Shown here: piece after piece, positions 34,596 to 43,278 of the stretch
Layout: each line of letters opens with the position of its first letter
Position numbering within the stretch: position 1 is the first letter of the stretch
Source: Actinocatenispora rupis
Lineage (GTDB): Bacteria > Actinomycetota > Actinomycetes > Mycobacteriales > Micromonosporaceae
Reading direction: 5' to 3'
DNA length: 64,000 nucleotides
NCBI RefSeq assembly: GCF_016861975.1
Contig: NZ_BOMB01000038.1
Span: 80,988 to 144,987, forward strand
Notes under the pieces: model-generated
The model's input: only the letters and a program-made list of their open reading frames with translations
Databases searched by the model: none
Told to the model about the DNA's origin: nothing
Made by a program: the position numbers and the translations under genes

Positions 34596-35351
34596 ATGAC
34601 GCTCACGGGAGCCCGGCCGGACAAGGCGTTCTGGCTCACCGCGGTACGGCAGGAGGGTGCCGGGCTGCGCGCGGCCGCCACCACCGAGACGTTCGACGCG
34701 AAGGTACCGAGCTGTCCCGGCTGGACGGTCGCCACCCTGCTCCGGCACACCGGCACCGGGCTCCGCTGGCTCGCCGCGCACATCGGCCGCGGCGTCGTCA
34801 GCGAACCCGCCGACGAACAGACCGAGGGGCTGCCCGACGGCGACGCCCTGCTGCCCTGGTGGGACGCCAGCCTGACGCAGGCCGTCGACGCGCTCGACCG
34901 CACCGACCCCGCCCTCCCCGCCTGGAACTGGGCGCCCCGCGCCAAGGTCGCCGGATTCTGGCACCGGCGGTACGCGCACGAGCTGGCCATGCACCGGTGG
35001 GACGCGCAGGTGTCCGTCGGCCTGCCCGAGCCGGTCGAGACCGCACTCGCCGTCGACGGGGTCACCGAGGTCCTCGACACCTGGCTGCCCGCGAACGGTA
35101 CGCGCGCCGAGCGCGACGGCGTCGTCCAGCTCATCGCCGACGACACCGAGGACAGCTGGATCATCCGCGTGCGCGGTACGGCGATCTCCCTGCTGGACAC
35201 CGCGACCCTGCTGCCCGAGGACCGTCCGGTACACGTACAGGCCAGCGGGTCGGCGTCCGACCTCGTCCTCGCCCTGTACGGCCGGGTTCCGTTCGACGTG
35301 CTCGACGTCGCCGGTGACGAGTCGCTGCTGGACGCCCTCCGCGTCGGCTGA
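34596..35351 (+). CDS. Maleylpyruvate isomerase family mycothiol-dependent enzyme
   Basis: A 251-aa paralog of the preceding gene with intact metal ligands: His51 (LLRHTG), Glu129 and His133 (AHELAMHRWD). The family binds zinc or similar metal and often uses mycothiol. The C-terminal sterol-carrier-like domain has GSASDLVLALYGR. GGGAGG precedes the ATG. Same strand as its twin with a 70-bp gap, so it is probably co-transcribed. The exact thiol substrate is unknown. Confidence 0.88.
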   Translation: MTLTGARPDKAFWLTAVRQEGAGLRAAATTETFDAKVPSCPGWTVATLLRHTGTGLRWLAAHIGRGVVSEPADEQTEGLPDGDALLPWWDASLTQAVDALDRTDPALPAWNWAPRAKVAGFWHRRYAHELAMHRWDAQVSVGLPEPVETALAVDGVTEVLDTWLPANGTRAERDGVVQLIADDTEDSWIIRVRGTAISLLDTATLLPEDRPVHVQASGSASDLVLALYGRVPFDVLDVAGDESLLDALRVG

Positions 35352-35864
35352 TCAGAGGTCGGCGAGGACCCGCTCGGCGTACGGCAGGGTGCCGGGGTCG
35401 AACAGGACCAGCCGGGACATGTCCACTGTGGACGGTGTGGCGCGCAGGGTGCCGAGGGCGCGGCGGATCGCGTCCTCCACCGGCCAGCCGTACACGCCGG
35501 CGGAGACGAGCGGGAACGCCACCGTCGCCGCACCCAGCTCGTCCGCCACCCGCAACGCGTTGCGGTAGCAGTCGTGCAGCAACCCGGCGCGGTCCTCGGT
35601 CCCGGAGTACACGGGGCCGACGGTGTGGATCACCCAGCGGGCCGGCAGCCGACCGGCGGTGGTGGCGACGGCCTGCCCGGTCGGCAACCCCCGCCCGTAC
35701 TTCGCGGCGCGCAGCGCGCGGCACTCGGCGAGGATCTCCGGCCCGCCGCGGCGGTGGATCGCACCGTCGACCCCGCCGCCGCCCAGCAGCGACGAGTTCG
35801 CCGCGTTGACGATCGCGTCGACCCGCTGCTCGGTGACGTCGCCGTGGACCACCTCGATGCGCAC
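35352..35864 (-). CDS. Macro domain protein, O-acetyl-ADP-ribose deacetylase type
   Basis: A 170-aa stand-alone macro domain. It has the ADP-ribose-binding segments IVNAANSSLLGGGGVDGAIHR, split around residues 19-40, and LVSAGVYGWP near 119. The match is to YmdB/MacroD-type hydrolases that remove ADP-ribose or deacetylate O-acetyl-ADP-ribose. A TAGGCT box ends 6 nt before the GTG and lies within the end of the upstream gene. It converges with the MDMPI pair (stops adjacent). Confidence 0.92.
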   Translation of the reverse strand: MRIEVVHGDVTEQRVDAIVNAANSSLLGGGGVDGAIHRRGGPEILAECRALRAAKYGRGLPTGQAVATTAGRLPARWVIHTVGPVYSGTEDRAGLLHDCYRNALRVADELGAATVAFPLVSAGVYGWPVEDAIRRALGTLRATPSTVDMSRLVLFDPGTLPYAERVLADL

Positions 35865-35868
35865 GACC

Positions 35869-37896
35869 TCAGCCTAGGCTCACCGACGTCACGAGCGGGT
35901 AGTGGTCCGACGCCGTCGTACGCGGCATCGCGAAGTCGCCGAACGACACGTCGTCCGTACCGAAGATCCAGTCCGGCCGGTACTTCGGGCGGTCCGTCGG
36001 CGACGACAACATGCCCGCGTGCCCCGTCGTGTCCTGCGCGCTCACCAGCCCCGCCGCAGTGAACCGGCTGATCTCCGGCCAGCCCGGCATCGAGTTGAAG
36101 TCACCCGCGATCACCGCCGGCGACCTGCGGTGCCAGCGCGCCAGCAGCGCGTCGATCTCCCGGGTACGCGTCGCGTGGTTGTCCGTCTCGTTCTGCAGGT
36201 GCGCCGTCATCACGCGCAACGACCGGCCCGACCGCAGCTCCACCGTCGCCGCCGCGTACGACCGGCGCTGCGGACCCGCCCCGTACGGCAGGCGACCGGT
36301 GTCCACATCGGACAGTGGCAGCGTGGACAGGATCACGTTCCCGAACTGGCCGTCCGCCGCCGGCGACCACACGTACGGCATCGCCAGCGCGCGCGACAAC
36401 CACTCCGCCACGTCCGTACCTCCGCCGATCGGCCAGCCCCGGTTCACCTCCTGCAACAGGATCACGTCCGCGTGCTGGGCCCCGAGTACCCGGGCGATCG
36501 TGGCCGGATCGACCGCGGCGCCGGCGTTCACCGCGTAGTGCAGGTTCCAGGTGACCAGGCGGACCGTGTCGCCCCGGGACACCGGACGCGCCGGCGCCGG
36601 TGTCGTCACCAGTACCAGGACCGGAACCACCAACAACACCGCCGGTACGCCCGCCAGCCGGCGCAGGCCGTCCGCCGCCACCGGCAACGCCGTATGCAAC
36701 GCGGGCAGGGCGAGGAGCAGGGCGGCGAGGATCGGCAGGAGGCGATTGTCGACGGGCAGCGGGAGATCGTAGTTCGCCTGGTACGGCAGGACGATCGCGA
36801 CGAAACCGAGGCCGGTGCCCAGGCCGGCCAGGGCGTAGCCGAGGGGGGTCGGGGTTGGGGTTCTGGGCTTGGTCGGGGTTGGGTGGTTGGTGGTCCGGGT
36901 TGGGTGGGGGGTTGCGCGAGGGCGGGACGTAGCGGACATTTTGCCGCGCCGTATCGATTGTCCAATTGTTGAACTGTTGGACAATGACACAATTGAACAA
37001 TCGGGATCGGTCGACAACCCGTCACCGAACGACCGCGGCACGTGCGACAGCAGCAGCACCGCCGCCACCTGTCCCACGAGTACGGCGACGAGTGCCGGCA
37101 CTCCCGACGTGAACAGCGCGACCCCCACCGCGACGACGGCGACCCCGGCCACCACCCACCGGTACCGGACGTCGAGTCGCGAGGCGCGGGCCACCGCTTC
37201 GATGGACAGCACCGCGCCGAGCAGCAGTACGACGGCGGCCCAGGGTGCGCCGAGTCCGCTCTGCGAGGCGACGTACGCGGGGCTGCCGAGGACGAGGACG
37301 TAGAGCCCGAGGTACGGCCCGAGCACGGCGTACCGGGCGGTGACGCGGGTGGGCGCGGGTGCGGGGTCGAAGCCGCGCCAGGTACGGGCGAGCAGCAGCG
37401 CGAGGCCCGCGCACGCGACGATCGTCCACAGCCAGGGCAGGAGGCCCGGCCGCCACACGGGATCCCAGGTGCCGAACGCGGCGCGTACGGCGATGTCGGT
37501 GGCGCCGCCGAGCGCGACGCCGACGGCGAACCGTGCCCCGCCGACGCGTCCGACCTGGTCGGAGACGAGGACGAGGGCGCCGAGTGCGACGACGGCGGTG
37601 GACAGCGCGGTGGCGAAGCCCGGCGTGGGTACGGCCTGTTCGAGGAGCCGGAGCACGACGAGCAGGAGTACGGCGGCGGCGATGCCGCGGCGGGCGTCGA
37701 GCCAGGTGACGAGCGGTGCGACGAGGACGGGCACCGCGTACACGACGAGGGCGGTGACCGCGGCCGCCGGTACTCCGCCGGCGCCGGCGACGTGGTCCAG
37801 TGCGGGTCCGCTGGCGCGTAGTGCCTCGACCGCGAACAGGGTCGCCCCGGCCTGCAGTGCGACCAGCGGCGCGCGCCGCCCCGCCTCCGAGTTCAT
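35869..37896 (-). CDS. Membrane protein with C-terminal endonuclease/exonuclease/phosphatase domain
   Basis: A 675-aa protein. Residues 1-290 hold about nine TM helices, about 355-430 hold three more, and about 435-675 form an EEP domain with VTWNLHYAVN, VILLQEVN, AGDFNSMPGWPE and the final SDHYPL, so the catalytic residues look complete. Between the membrane parts (about 295-352) is a soluble low-complexity loop (TPHPTRTTNHPTPTKP) encoded by a G-rich tract and a 49-bp palindromic element that keeps the frame open. The substrate may be a phospholipid or sugar phosphate. A TAGTCT box ends 6 nt before the ATG. The loop looks inserted. Confidence 0.85.
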   Translation of the reverse strand: MNSEAGRRAPLVALQAGATLFAVEALRASGPALDHVAGAGGVPAAAVTALVVYAVPVLVAPLVTWLDARRGIAAAVLLLVVLRLLEQAVPTPGFATALSTAVVALGALVLVSDQVGRVGGARFAVGVALGGATDIAVRAAFGTWDPVWRPGLLPWLWTIVACAGLALLLARTWRGFDPAPAPTRVTARYAVLGPYLGLYVLVLGSPAYVASQSGLGAPWAAVVLLLGAVLSIEAVARASRLDVRYRWVVAGVAVVAVGVALFTSGVPALVAVLVGQVAAVLLLSHVPRSFGDGLSTDPDCSIVSLSNSSTIGQSIRRGKMSATSRPRATPHPTRTTNHPTPTKPRTPTPTPLGYALAGLGTGLGFVAIVLPYQANYDLPLPVDNRLLPILAALLLALPALHTALPVAADGLRRLAGVPAVLLVVPVLVLVTTPAPARPVSRGDTVRLVTWNLHYAVNAGAAVDPATIARVLGAQHADVILLQEVNRGWPIGGGTDVAEWLSRALAMPYVWSPAADGQFGNVILSTLPLSDVDTGRLPYGAGPQRRSYAAATVELRSGRSLRVMTAHLQNETDNHATRTREIDALLARWHRRSPAVIAGDFNSMPGWPEISRFTAAGLVSAQDTTGHAGMLSSPTDRPKYRPDWIFGTDDVSFGDFAMPRTTASDHYPLVTSVSLG
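36843..36912 (+). other. G-rich tract with G-quadruplex potential
   Basis: The plus strand has eight or more G-runs of 3-6 within 70 bp (GGGGTT and GGGTT units), inside the coding region of the EEP protein. The gene is on the minus strand, so the G-rich strand is the template strand and the mRNA is C-rich. It encodes the Thr/Pro-rich loop. Confidence 0.7.
36955..37003. repeat. AT-rich palindromic mini-element, copy A
   Basis: A 49-bp element with 15-bp terminal inverted repeats, CGATTGTCCAATTGT and ACAATTGAACAATCG (14 of 15 pairs match). It is much richer in A and T than the flanks and lies in frame inside the EEP gene. Copy B at 61279-61343 has nearly the same ends and shares the outer TAT on the left and GG on the right. 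Confidence 0.8.
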
Positions 37897-37905
37897 GGCG
37901 GGAGA

Positions 37906-38847
37906 CTACCGGTGCGGGATGTTCCCGTCGCCCCGCGGGACCTCACCGTACGTCCGCGCGGGCGTCACCGTCCGCGGTGCCGCACCCGGCGGTACGTCGG
38001 TGTCCCGGGTCGGCTGGCCGAGTACGCGGCGGGACAGCAGGGCGGCGCCGGCGACCGCGGCGGGGGTCACGAGTACGGCGCCGAGCGGCACGAGGAACAG
38101 CACGAACACCGCCACGCCGAACCCGAGTACGAGGGGGCGGCGGCGGCGCAGCAGCCGGCGGCGGGCCCGCAGGTACATGCCGCGGCGTTCGAACGGGACG
38201 CCGGTCAGCTCGACCGCGAGGTACCAGCCGCCGATGACGGCGCCGATCACCGGCACCACGGTCTGCCCGACGAACGGCAGGAACCCGGCCGCGAACAGCA
38301 GTACGCCGGTCACCACGGACGCGATCACGAGGCGCAGCGCGTCCCGTACGGACCGGCCGAGCGAGCGGTACCAGGGCACCTCCACCTCGCCGGGCACCCC
38401 GCCGTACCGCTGCTCGACGCGGCGGGAGATGGCTTCGTAGCAGGGATCCCCGATGGCGAGGGTGAGCGCGGTGAACAGCAGGACCGCGCACAGCAGGCCG
38501 CCGGCGAGCACCGCGGTCCCGACCACCACGTGCGCCGTCGTACGCCAGCCCTCGTCCCAGCCGTCCGCGAACGGTGTCAGCACGCCGACGACGTCGTCGA
38601 TCCACTCGATGAGCGCCACGTACGCCCCGGCCAGCAGCGCGAACGAGACGAGCGCCGGCAGCGCGCCGAGCGCCATCAGCCGCGGCGACCGCACCCACAT
38701 GCCGATGCCGCGCAGCAGCAGCACGATCCCGTCGAGGAACTCGCGCAGCACGTTGCCGTCCGGCGGCGCCGCCGACACACCCACCTGCCCCGGTACTCCC
38801 GGCGCCGCGCCGCGTCCGGCGGTGAGTCCCTGCCCGGCGCCGTTCAT
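37906..38847 (-). CDS. EI24/CysZ-like membrane protein
   Basis: A 313-aa membrane protein of the EI24 domain family, which includes CysZ sulfate channels. It has a Gly/Ala-rich soluble N-terminus of about 30 residues, then several hydrophobic helices and amphipathic stretches (DPCYEAISRRVEQRYGG, GFLPFVGQTVVPVIG). It ends in a soluble tail. The ATG overlaps the hydrolase stop (ATGA). Sulfate transport is possible but not shown. Confidence 0.82.
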   Translation of the reverse strand: MNGAGQGLTAGRGAAPGVPGQVGVSAAPPDGNVLREFLDGIVLLLRGIGMWVRSPRLMALGALPALVSFALLAGAYVALIEWIDDVVGVLTPFADGWDEGWRTTAHVVVGTAVLAGGLLCAVLLFTALTLAIGDPCYEAISRRVEQRYGGVPGEVEVPWYRSLGRSVRDALRLVIASVVTGVLLFAAGFLPFVGQTVVPVIGAVIGGWYLAVELTGVPFERRGMYLRARRRLLRRRRPLVLGFGVAVFVLFLVPLGAVLVTPAAVAGAALLSRRVLGQPTRDTDVPPGAAPRTVTPARTYGEVPRGDGNIPHR

Positions 38848-39638
38848 GCGTTGAGAAACGTACTGATCCGGCCGCGCAGGTCGGCGCGGTGCGTCCACAG
38901 GACGCCGGGCCCGGGGTACACGTGGGAGGTCGCGGCGGGCAGCGCGACGGCGAGCCGGCGGGTGACGTCCGCCGGGTGCGCCGGATCGCCCTCGCTGCCG
39001 AGTACGAGGGCCGGTGCGGTGACGGCGGCCAGCGCGCCGATCCCGTCCGGCAGCGGTACGTCGTCGGGCAGCGCGGTGAGGCTGTCGCCCAGCCCGGGGC
39101 CGAGCAGCGCGCCGACGCGCTGCGCCACGAACGTACGCGCGGCCGGGGTGTCGCGGAACTCGGCCGGCACCTCGGCGCCGATGAGCCGCCCGGCCAAGTC
39201 CGCGTCACCGGTCGCGGCGGCCTGCGCGAACGCGGCCATCCGCTCCCGCAACACCCCGGTGCGCGGCGTGTCGAGTACGGCGGGGAGGAAGAACACGACC
39301 CGCTCGAACCGGCCGGGGTCGTCGACCAGCAGCCGGCACAGCGCGCCCGCGCCGAGGCTCACGCCCAGCGCCCGCGTCGCCCCCACCTGGTCGGCCACCG
39401 CTGCCAGGTCCGCGGCCAGATCCGCGTACGACCAGCGGCCGGGGGTCGCGGTCGACGCGCCGTGGCCGCGCTGGTGCAGGAAGACCTTCGTACCGTCGAC
39501 GGCGCTGCCCAACGGGCGGGTGTCCGGGATGCCCCCGGCCAGCCCGTGTGCGAACAGCGTCACCGGGTCGCCGGACCCGACCGTCAGAAACTCCAGACTC
39601 GCGCCGTACGCCGTGGTGAGGGTGGCGGTGCGGCTCAC
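38844..39638 (-). CDS. Alpha/beta-hydrolase
   Basis: A 264-aa alpha/beta-hydrolase fold protein. It has the oxyanion region FAHGLAGG near residue 30, HQRGHGAS and the nucleophile elbow GVSLGAG with Ser near residue 94. The late Asp and His of the triad are likely in GSEGDPAHP and near the C-terminus. The GTG overlaps the DUF2516 stop (GTGA) and its stop overlaps the EI24 gene, so the three genes form a tight operon. The substrate is unknown. Confidence 0.88.
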   Translation of the reverse strand: MSRTATLTTAYGASLEFLTVGSGDPVTLFAHGLAGGIPDTRPLGSAVDGTKVFLHQRGHGASTATPGRWSYADLAADLAAVADQVGATRALGVSLGAGALCRLLVDDPGRFERVVFFLPAVLDTPRTGVLRERMAAFAQAAATGDADLAGRLIGAEVPAEFRDTPAARTFVAQRVGALLGPGLGDSLTALPDDVPLPDGIGALAAVTAPALVLGSEGDPAHPADVTRRLAVALPAATSHVYPGPGVLWTHRADLRGRISTFLNA

Positions 39639-39961
39639 CACGGGCCGCTGCCGTCGGTGGCGTCCTTCAGCCCGGGCCGGACGTCCAGCACGTACACCGC
39701 GCCGGCGATGACGCCGATCATGCCGATGATGCCCAGCGGACTCGACCGCAGCAGGAACGTCAGCACCACCGAACCGCCGAGCAGCGCCAGCCAGATGCCC
39801 TTCGACAGCGTGCCGATGGCCGGGAACGCGTCGCGCCGCTGCACCGCGCAGTGGACGAACGCGAACACGTCGAGCACGATCGCGAACAGCGAGATCGCCA
39901 GCGTCGCGTAGAACTGCACCAGGTACGCGAACAAGCCGGAGGTCGGAAGCTCGAACGTCAT
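39635..39961 (-). CDS. DUF2516 family membrane protein
   Basis: A 108-aa protein with three or so hydrophobic helices, matching the actinobacterial DUF2516 family (mycobacterial Rv0476 type). The neighbourhood XRE regulator - HbhA-like - DUF2516 is the same as Rv0474-Rv0475-Rv0476, as recalled from that genome. A TAGGCT box ends 6 nt before the ATG. Function unknown. Confidence 0.88.
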   Translation of the reverse strand: MTFELPTSGLFAYLVQFYATLAISLFAIVLDVFAFVHCAVQRRDAFPAIGTLSKGIWLALLGGSVVLTFLLRSSPLGIIGMIGVIAGAVYVLDVRPGLKDATDGSGPW

Positions 39962-40034
39962 ACGTCGAGCCTAGCGCCGGTACGGGCACGACGAGGGGCC
40001 GCGGCGCGCGCCGCGGCCCCTCGTCGGTCGTGTC

Positions 40035-40505
40035 CTACTTGTCGGCGGACTTCCGGGCGGCCGGCCGGGTCGCCTTCTTCGCCATCTTCTTCGCCGGCTT
40101 CGGCTCGGGCAGCTCGGCCGGAGCCGGGGTGTCCAGTACGCCGCTGCCGCGGGTCACCAGGTCCTCGTACAGGTGGGTGGCGCGGTCCTGCGCGGTGACC
40201 AGGTTACGGGCGGCCACGTCGGCGAACTCGCCGGCGCGCTTACGGGCGTTGCCGCGCAGCTCCCGCAGGTCCGCCTCGCTCAGGCTCTGTACGCGGGTGC
40301 GCACGGTGGCGAGCCCGTGGCCGATGCGGCCACCCAGCTCGGCGAGGTCGGCGCGGGCCTTCTCCCGGTCGCCACCGAACTCCTCGCGCGCCCACTCGCG
40401 TACGTCGTTGACCCGTCCCGGCAGCTCCCGCAGCTTCTCGGCAGCAAGATCGCCGATACCGGCCGCGGCGTACAGCGGGCTCGGGTACTTGTGCTTCTCG
40501 GTCAT
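40035..40505 (-). CDS. Heparin-binding hemagglutinin-like protein
   Basis: A 156-aa protein: hydrophobic start (LYAAAGIGDLAAEKL), a helical coiled-coil-like middle rich in Arg, Glu and Ala, and a Lys/Ala/Pro-rich tail (EPKPAKKMAKKATRPAARK). This is the layout of mycobacterial HbhA, where the tail binds heparan sulfate or lipids. In non-pathogenic actinomycetes a membrane-domain or lipid role is more plausible. GGAGGAG precedes the ATG, which overlaps the XRE regulator stop (ATGA). Confidence 0.82.
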   Translation of the reverse strand: MTEKHKYPSPLYAAAGIGDLAAEKLRELPGRVNDVREWAREEFGGDREKARADLAELGGRIGHGLATVRTRVQSLSEADLRELRGNARKRAGEFADVAARNLVTAQDRATHLYEDLVTRGSGVLDTPAPAELPEPKPAKKMAKKATRPAARKSADK

Positions 40506-41047
40506 GACTCCTCCACCCCAGACGGACGTCGTGGCTCTCGTGTGTCGGGCGCGGCGGCCGCGGACCTGCGCGGTCGCGGCGCCGTCGTCTTGCGGACCGC
40601 CGTGCGCGCCGCCTTCTTGGCGACCTTGCGTACGGTGCGCGTCACCGGCTCCGACCGGACCGTGTCGTCCACCGGCGCGCTGGGCTCCGGCTCGGTCTCG
40701 GCGGGCGGGTCGGTACGCGCGTTCTCCCGGCGGAACGCCTCGTAGATCTCGGACAGGGTCTGCTTCTGCCGCGAGGTCAGGTCCTCGTCGGCGGCGATCG
40801 CGGCCAGGACACCCTGCCCCTCGCGGGTGTCCAGCAGGCCGGCCCGCAGGTACATGATCGGGGTCGAGACGCGCAGCGCGTTCGCGATCTGCTGCAGCAC
40901 CTCGGCGCTCGGCTTGCGGAGGCCGCGCTCGATCTGGCTGAGATACGGGTTGCTGACCCCGGCCTGCTCGGCGAGCTGGCGCAGCGAGATCTGCGCGTGC
41001 CGGCGCTGCTCGCGGATGAACTCGCCGAGGTCCCGTAGCGCAGCCAT
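40502..41047 (-). CDS. XRE-family HTH regulator with Lys/Arg-rich tail
   Basis: A 181-aa protein. Residues about 8-65 form an HTH_3 domain (SLRQLAEQAGVSNPYLSQIE, then KPSAEVLQQIANALRV). The C-terminal half is Arg/Pro/Thr-rich (KVAKKAARTAVRKTTAPRPR), a second likely DNA-contact region. It is the orthologue type of Rv0474, always next to the HbhA-like gene. A TACCGT box ends 7 nt before the ATG. GCTAGC/GCTAAC motifs recur upstream (41072, 41091, 41171, 41192) and could be autoregulatory sites. Confidence 0.88.
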   Translation of the reverse strand: MAALRDLGEFIREQRRHAQISLRQLAEQAGVSNPYLSQIERGLRKPSAEVLQQIANALRVSTPIMYLRAGLLDTREGQGVLAAIAADEDLTSRQKQTLSEIYEAFRRENARTDPPAETEPEPSAPVDDTVRSEPVTRTVRKVAKKAARTAVRKTTAPRPRRSAAAAPDTREPRRPSGVEES

Positions 41048-41291
41048 GTCCGGAACGGTAGCCCGCGCTGCTAACTCTTGCAAGCACTCAGCTAGCAGTC
41101 GCGGCCCACCCGGCCCGCCGAAACCGCTTCCCAACTGCGCATACGCCGCCGCTGTGACCTTCTCCATTCGCTAGCGGCAGAGCCGGGCGAACCGCTAACG
41201 TCGCAGATACCCCGAGGAGACCGGCCGGGCGACCCGCGCGGGCAGGTACGCCGCCGCACCCGCGTCGCGGGCCGTCCGGCCGTCCCCGGGG

Positions 41292-42122
41292 TCAGCGGAT
41301 GCCGAGCAGGGTGCGGGCCTCGGCGACCGGCATCGGCGGTCGCTGCGCCAGCCGGGCCAGCCCCGCGGCGCGCGCGACGAGCTGCATGTTGCTCTCCACC
41401 GGCTGCCCCTTCGCGTACGTCAGGGTGTCCTCCATGCCGACCCGCAGGTGCCCGTCCGCGGCCAGCGACGCCAGCAGTACCGGCAGCGTCGTACGGCCGA
41501 TGCCGGTCGCGGCGAACGTGGTGTCCGGCGGCAGCAGGTTGCGTACCTCGTGCGCAGCGGCGACCAGGGTCTGCGCCGTCCCCGCCATGCCACCCGGTAC
41601 GCCCATCACGAAGTCCACGTGCACGTGCCCGCCGTACGGCAGGCCGTGCTTGTGCAGCAGCCGGGACAGCGACGCGACGTGCCCGATGTCGAAGATCTCG
41701 TACTCCGGCACGATCCTGGCGTCGCGCAGCCGGGTGTGCAGCTCGACGATGAACTCCCACCGGTTCATGAACACGTCGTCGCCGAAGTTGACCGTACCCA
41801 TCGTGCAGGAGGCCATGTCCGGCTCCGCCTCCAGTACGCGGAGGCGGTCGGACTCGGGGTCGGTGACCGCGCCGCCGCTGGACAGCTGCACGATCAGGTT
41901 CGTCTCGGCGCGCAGCGCGGCCACGGTGTCCTTGAGCCGCCCCAGATCCAGCGTCGGTTCCGCGTCGGCGCCCCGGATGTGCACGTGCACCACGCTGGCG
42001 CCGAGCGCCTCGCACTCCTTCGCCGTACCGACCAGCTCGGCCAACGTCACCGGCAGCGCCGGTACGTCGGACTTCTTCGACTCGGCCCCCGTCGGCGCCA
42101 CCATGATCAGCGTCCCACCCAT
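41292..42122 (-). CDS. BKACE family beta-keto acid cleavage enzyme
   Basis: A 276-aa zinc-dependent TIM-barrel enzyme of the 3-keto-5-aminohexanoate cleavage (BKACE, DUF849) family. These condense a beta-keto acid with acetyl-CoA. Metal-ligand segments are seen as VHVHIRGADAEPT near the N-terminus and HVHVDFVMGVPGGM in the middle; GHLRVGMEDTLTY is also typical. ATG 42122 was chosen because a TATCCT box ends 6 nt upstream. The substrate is undetermined. Confidence 0.9.
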   Translation of the reverse strand: MGGTLIMVAPTGAESKKSDVPALPVTLAELVGTAKECEALGASVVHVHIRGADAEPTLDLGRLKDTVAALRAETNLIVQLSSGGAVTDPESDRLRVLEAEPDMASCTMGTVNFGDDVFMNRWEFIVELHTRLRDARIVPEYEIFDIGHVASLSRLLHKHGLPYGGHVHVDFVMGVPGGMAGTAQTLVAAAHEVRNLLPPDTTFAATGIGRTTLPVLLASLAADGHLRVGMEDTLTYAKGQPVESNMQLVARAAGLARLAQRPPMPVAEARTLLGIR

Positions 42123-42165
42123 TGGCACAGGATAAGGGGCCGCGGGCGCCGGCCGGGCCGGGCGG

Positions 42166-43278
42166 TCAGTCGGGATCGATGGCGGCGTTGACGTCCGCGA
42201 CGCGCAGGGTGGCGTCGTCCGGAACGTTGCGCTTCAGCAGCGCGAGCGTGACCATGCCCAGCTCGTGGTGCCGGACCGCGGTACCGGTGACGCCGACCTG
42301 CCGGTCGTCCCGCAGCACCGGAGTACCCGGGGGCGGCAGCTCCTCGGACGTGCCGTCCAGGTGGAGCAGCACCGTACGCCGGGGCGGGCGGCCCAGGTTG
42401 TGCACCCGCGCGACGGTCTCCTGCCCGCGGTAGCAGCCCTTGTCCAGGTGTACGGCCGGGGCGAGGAAGCCGACCTCGGCCGGGATGGTCCGGTGGTCGG
42501 TGTCCAGGCCGAGCCGCGGACGGCGGGCCGCGACCCGCAACGCCTCGTACGCCCAGGCGCCGGAGAGCGGCACGCCCAGCGCGTCGGCCAGGCCCGGCAG
42601 CGCCGACCGCGGCACGACCAGGTCGATCACCGCCGCGTCGTCGAACCCCGGCATCCGCCGCGCGAACCCGCCGTCCGGCAACCCCACCACCGGGTACGTC
42701 GAGGTGGGGCGCGGCGGCACGGCACCGGCGGCGAACTGTGCCGGCGGCACCGGCGACACGCTCGCGTCGTCGGGCAGCTCGACACCCAGCTTCGCCAGTA
42801 CGGCGGGGGCGTCCGGGCCGACCAGCGTGGCCACCGCGTACTCCCCGGTGACGTCGGTCGGCTCGACCCGCAGCATGAACCGCATCGACTCCAGGAACGC
42901 CAGCAGCGGCCCGGCCGCACCCGGCTCGGTGTCCAGCCACACCACCCCGTCGTACTCGGTCGCCACGGCGTGGTGCTCGACGTGCCCGTGCGGCGACAGC
43001 AGCAGCAGCTCGGTGCCGGTGGCGTCGGCCAGCCGCTCCAGATGCTGCGTACCGAGGGTGTGCAGCCAGCTCAGCCGATCCGCACCGGGCACCCGCAGTA
43101 CGCCGCGGTTGCTCCGGTCGACCAGGCCGGCGGCGGTGGCGAGGGTGCGCTGCTCGCGCATCGGGTCGCCGTAGTGCAGCGCCACCCCGGCGTCCGGCCC
43201 GGCCGGATCGGCGGCGACCGCCCCCGGTACGGCCAGCAGCGGGGACCGCACCGGCGTGTCCTGCTCCCCCACGGTCAC
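42166..43278 (-). CDS. ygfZ: YgfZ/GcvT-like folate-binding protein
   Basis: A 370-aa tetrahydrofolate-binding protein involved in repair or assembly of iron-sulfur enzymes. The hallmark KGCYRGQE motif is present (HLDKGCYRGQETVARVHN split around residue 288). The GTG start overlaps the stop of the Fur-family gene (GTGA) and has GGAGGAG upstream. The ygfZ-nur pairing is also known from other actinomycetes. Confidence 0.92.
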   Translation of the reverse strand: MTVGEQDTPVRSPLLAVPGAVAADPAGPDAGVALHYGDPMREQRTLATAAGLVDRSNRGVLRVPGADRLSWLHTLGTQHLERLADATGTELLLLSPHGHVEHHAVATEYDGVVWLDTEPGAAGPLLAFLESMRFMLRVEPTDVTGEYAVATLVGPDAPAVLAKLGVELPDDASVSPVPPAQFAAGAVPPRPTSTYPVVGLPDGGFARRMPGFDDAAVIDLVVPRSALPGLADALGVPLSGAWAYEALRVAARRPRLGLDTDHRTIPAEVGFLAPAVHLDKGCYRGQETVARVHNLGRPPRRTVLLHLDGTSEELPPPGTPVLRDDRQVGVTGTAVRHHELGMVTLALLKRNVPDDATLRVADVNAAIDPD

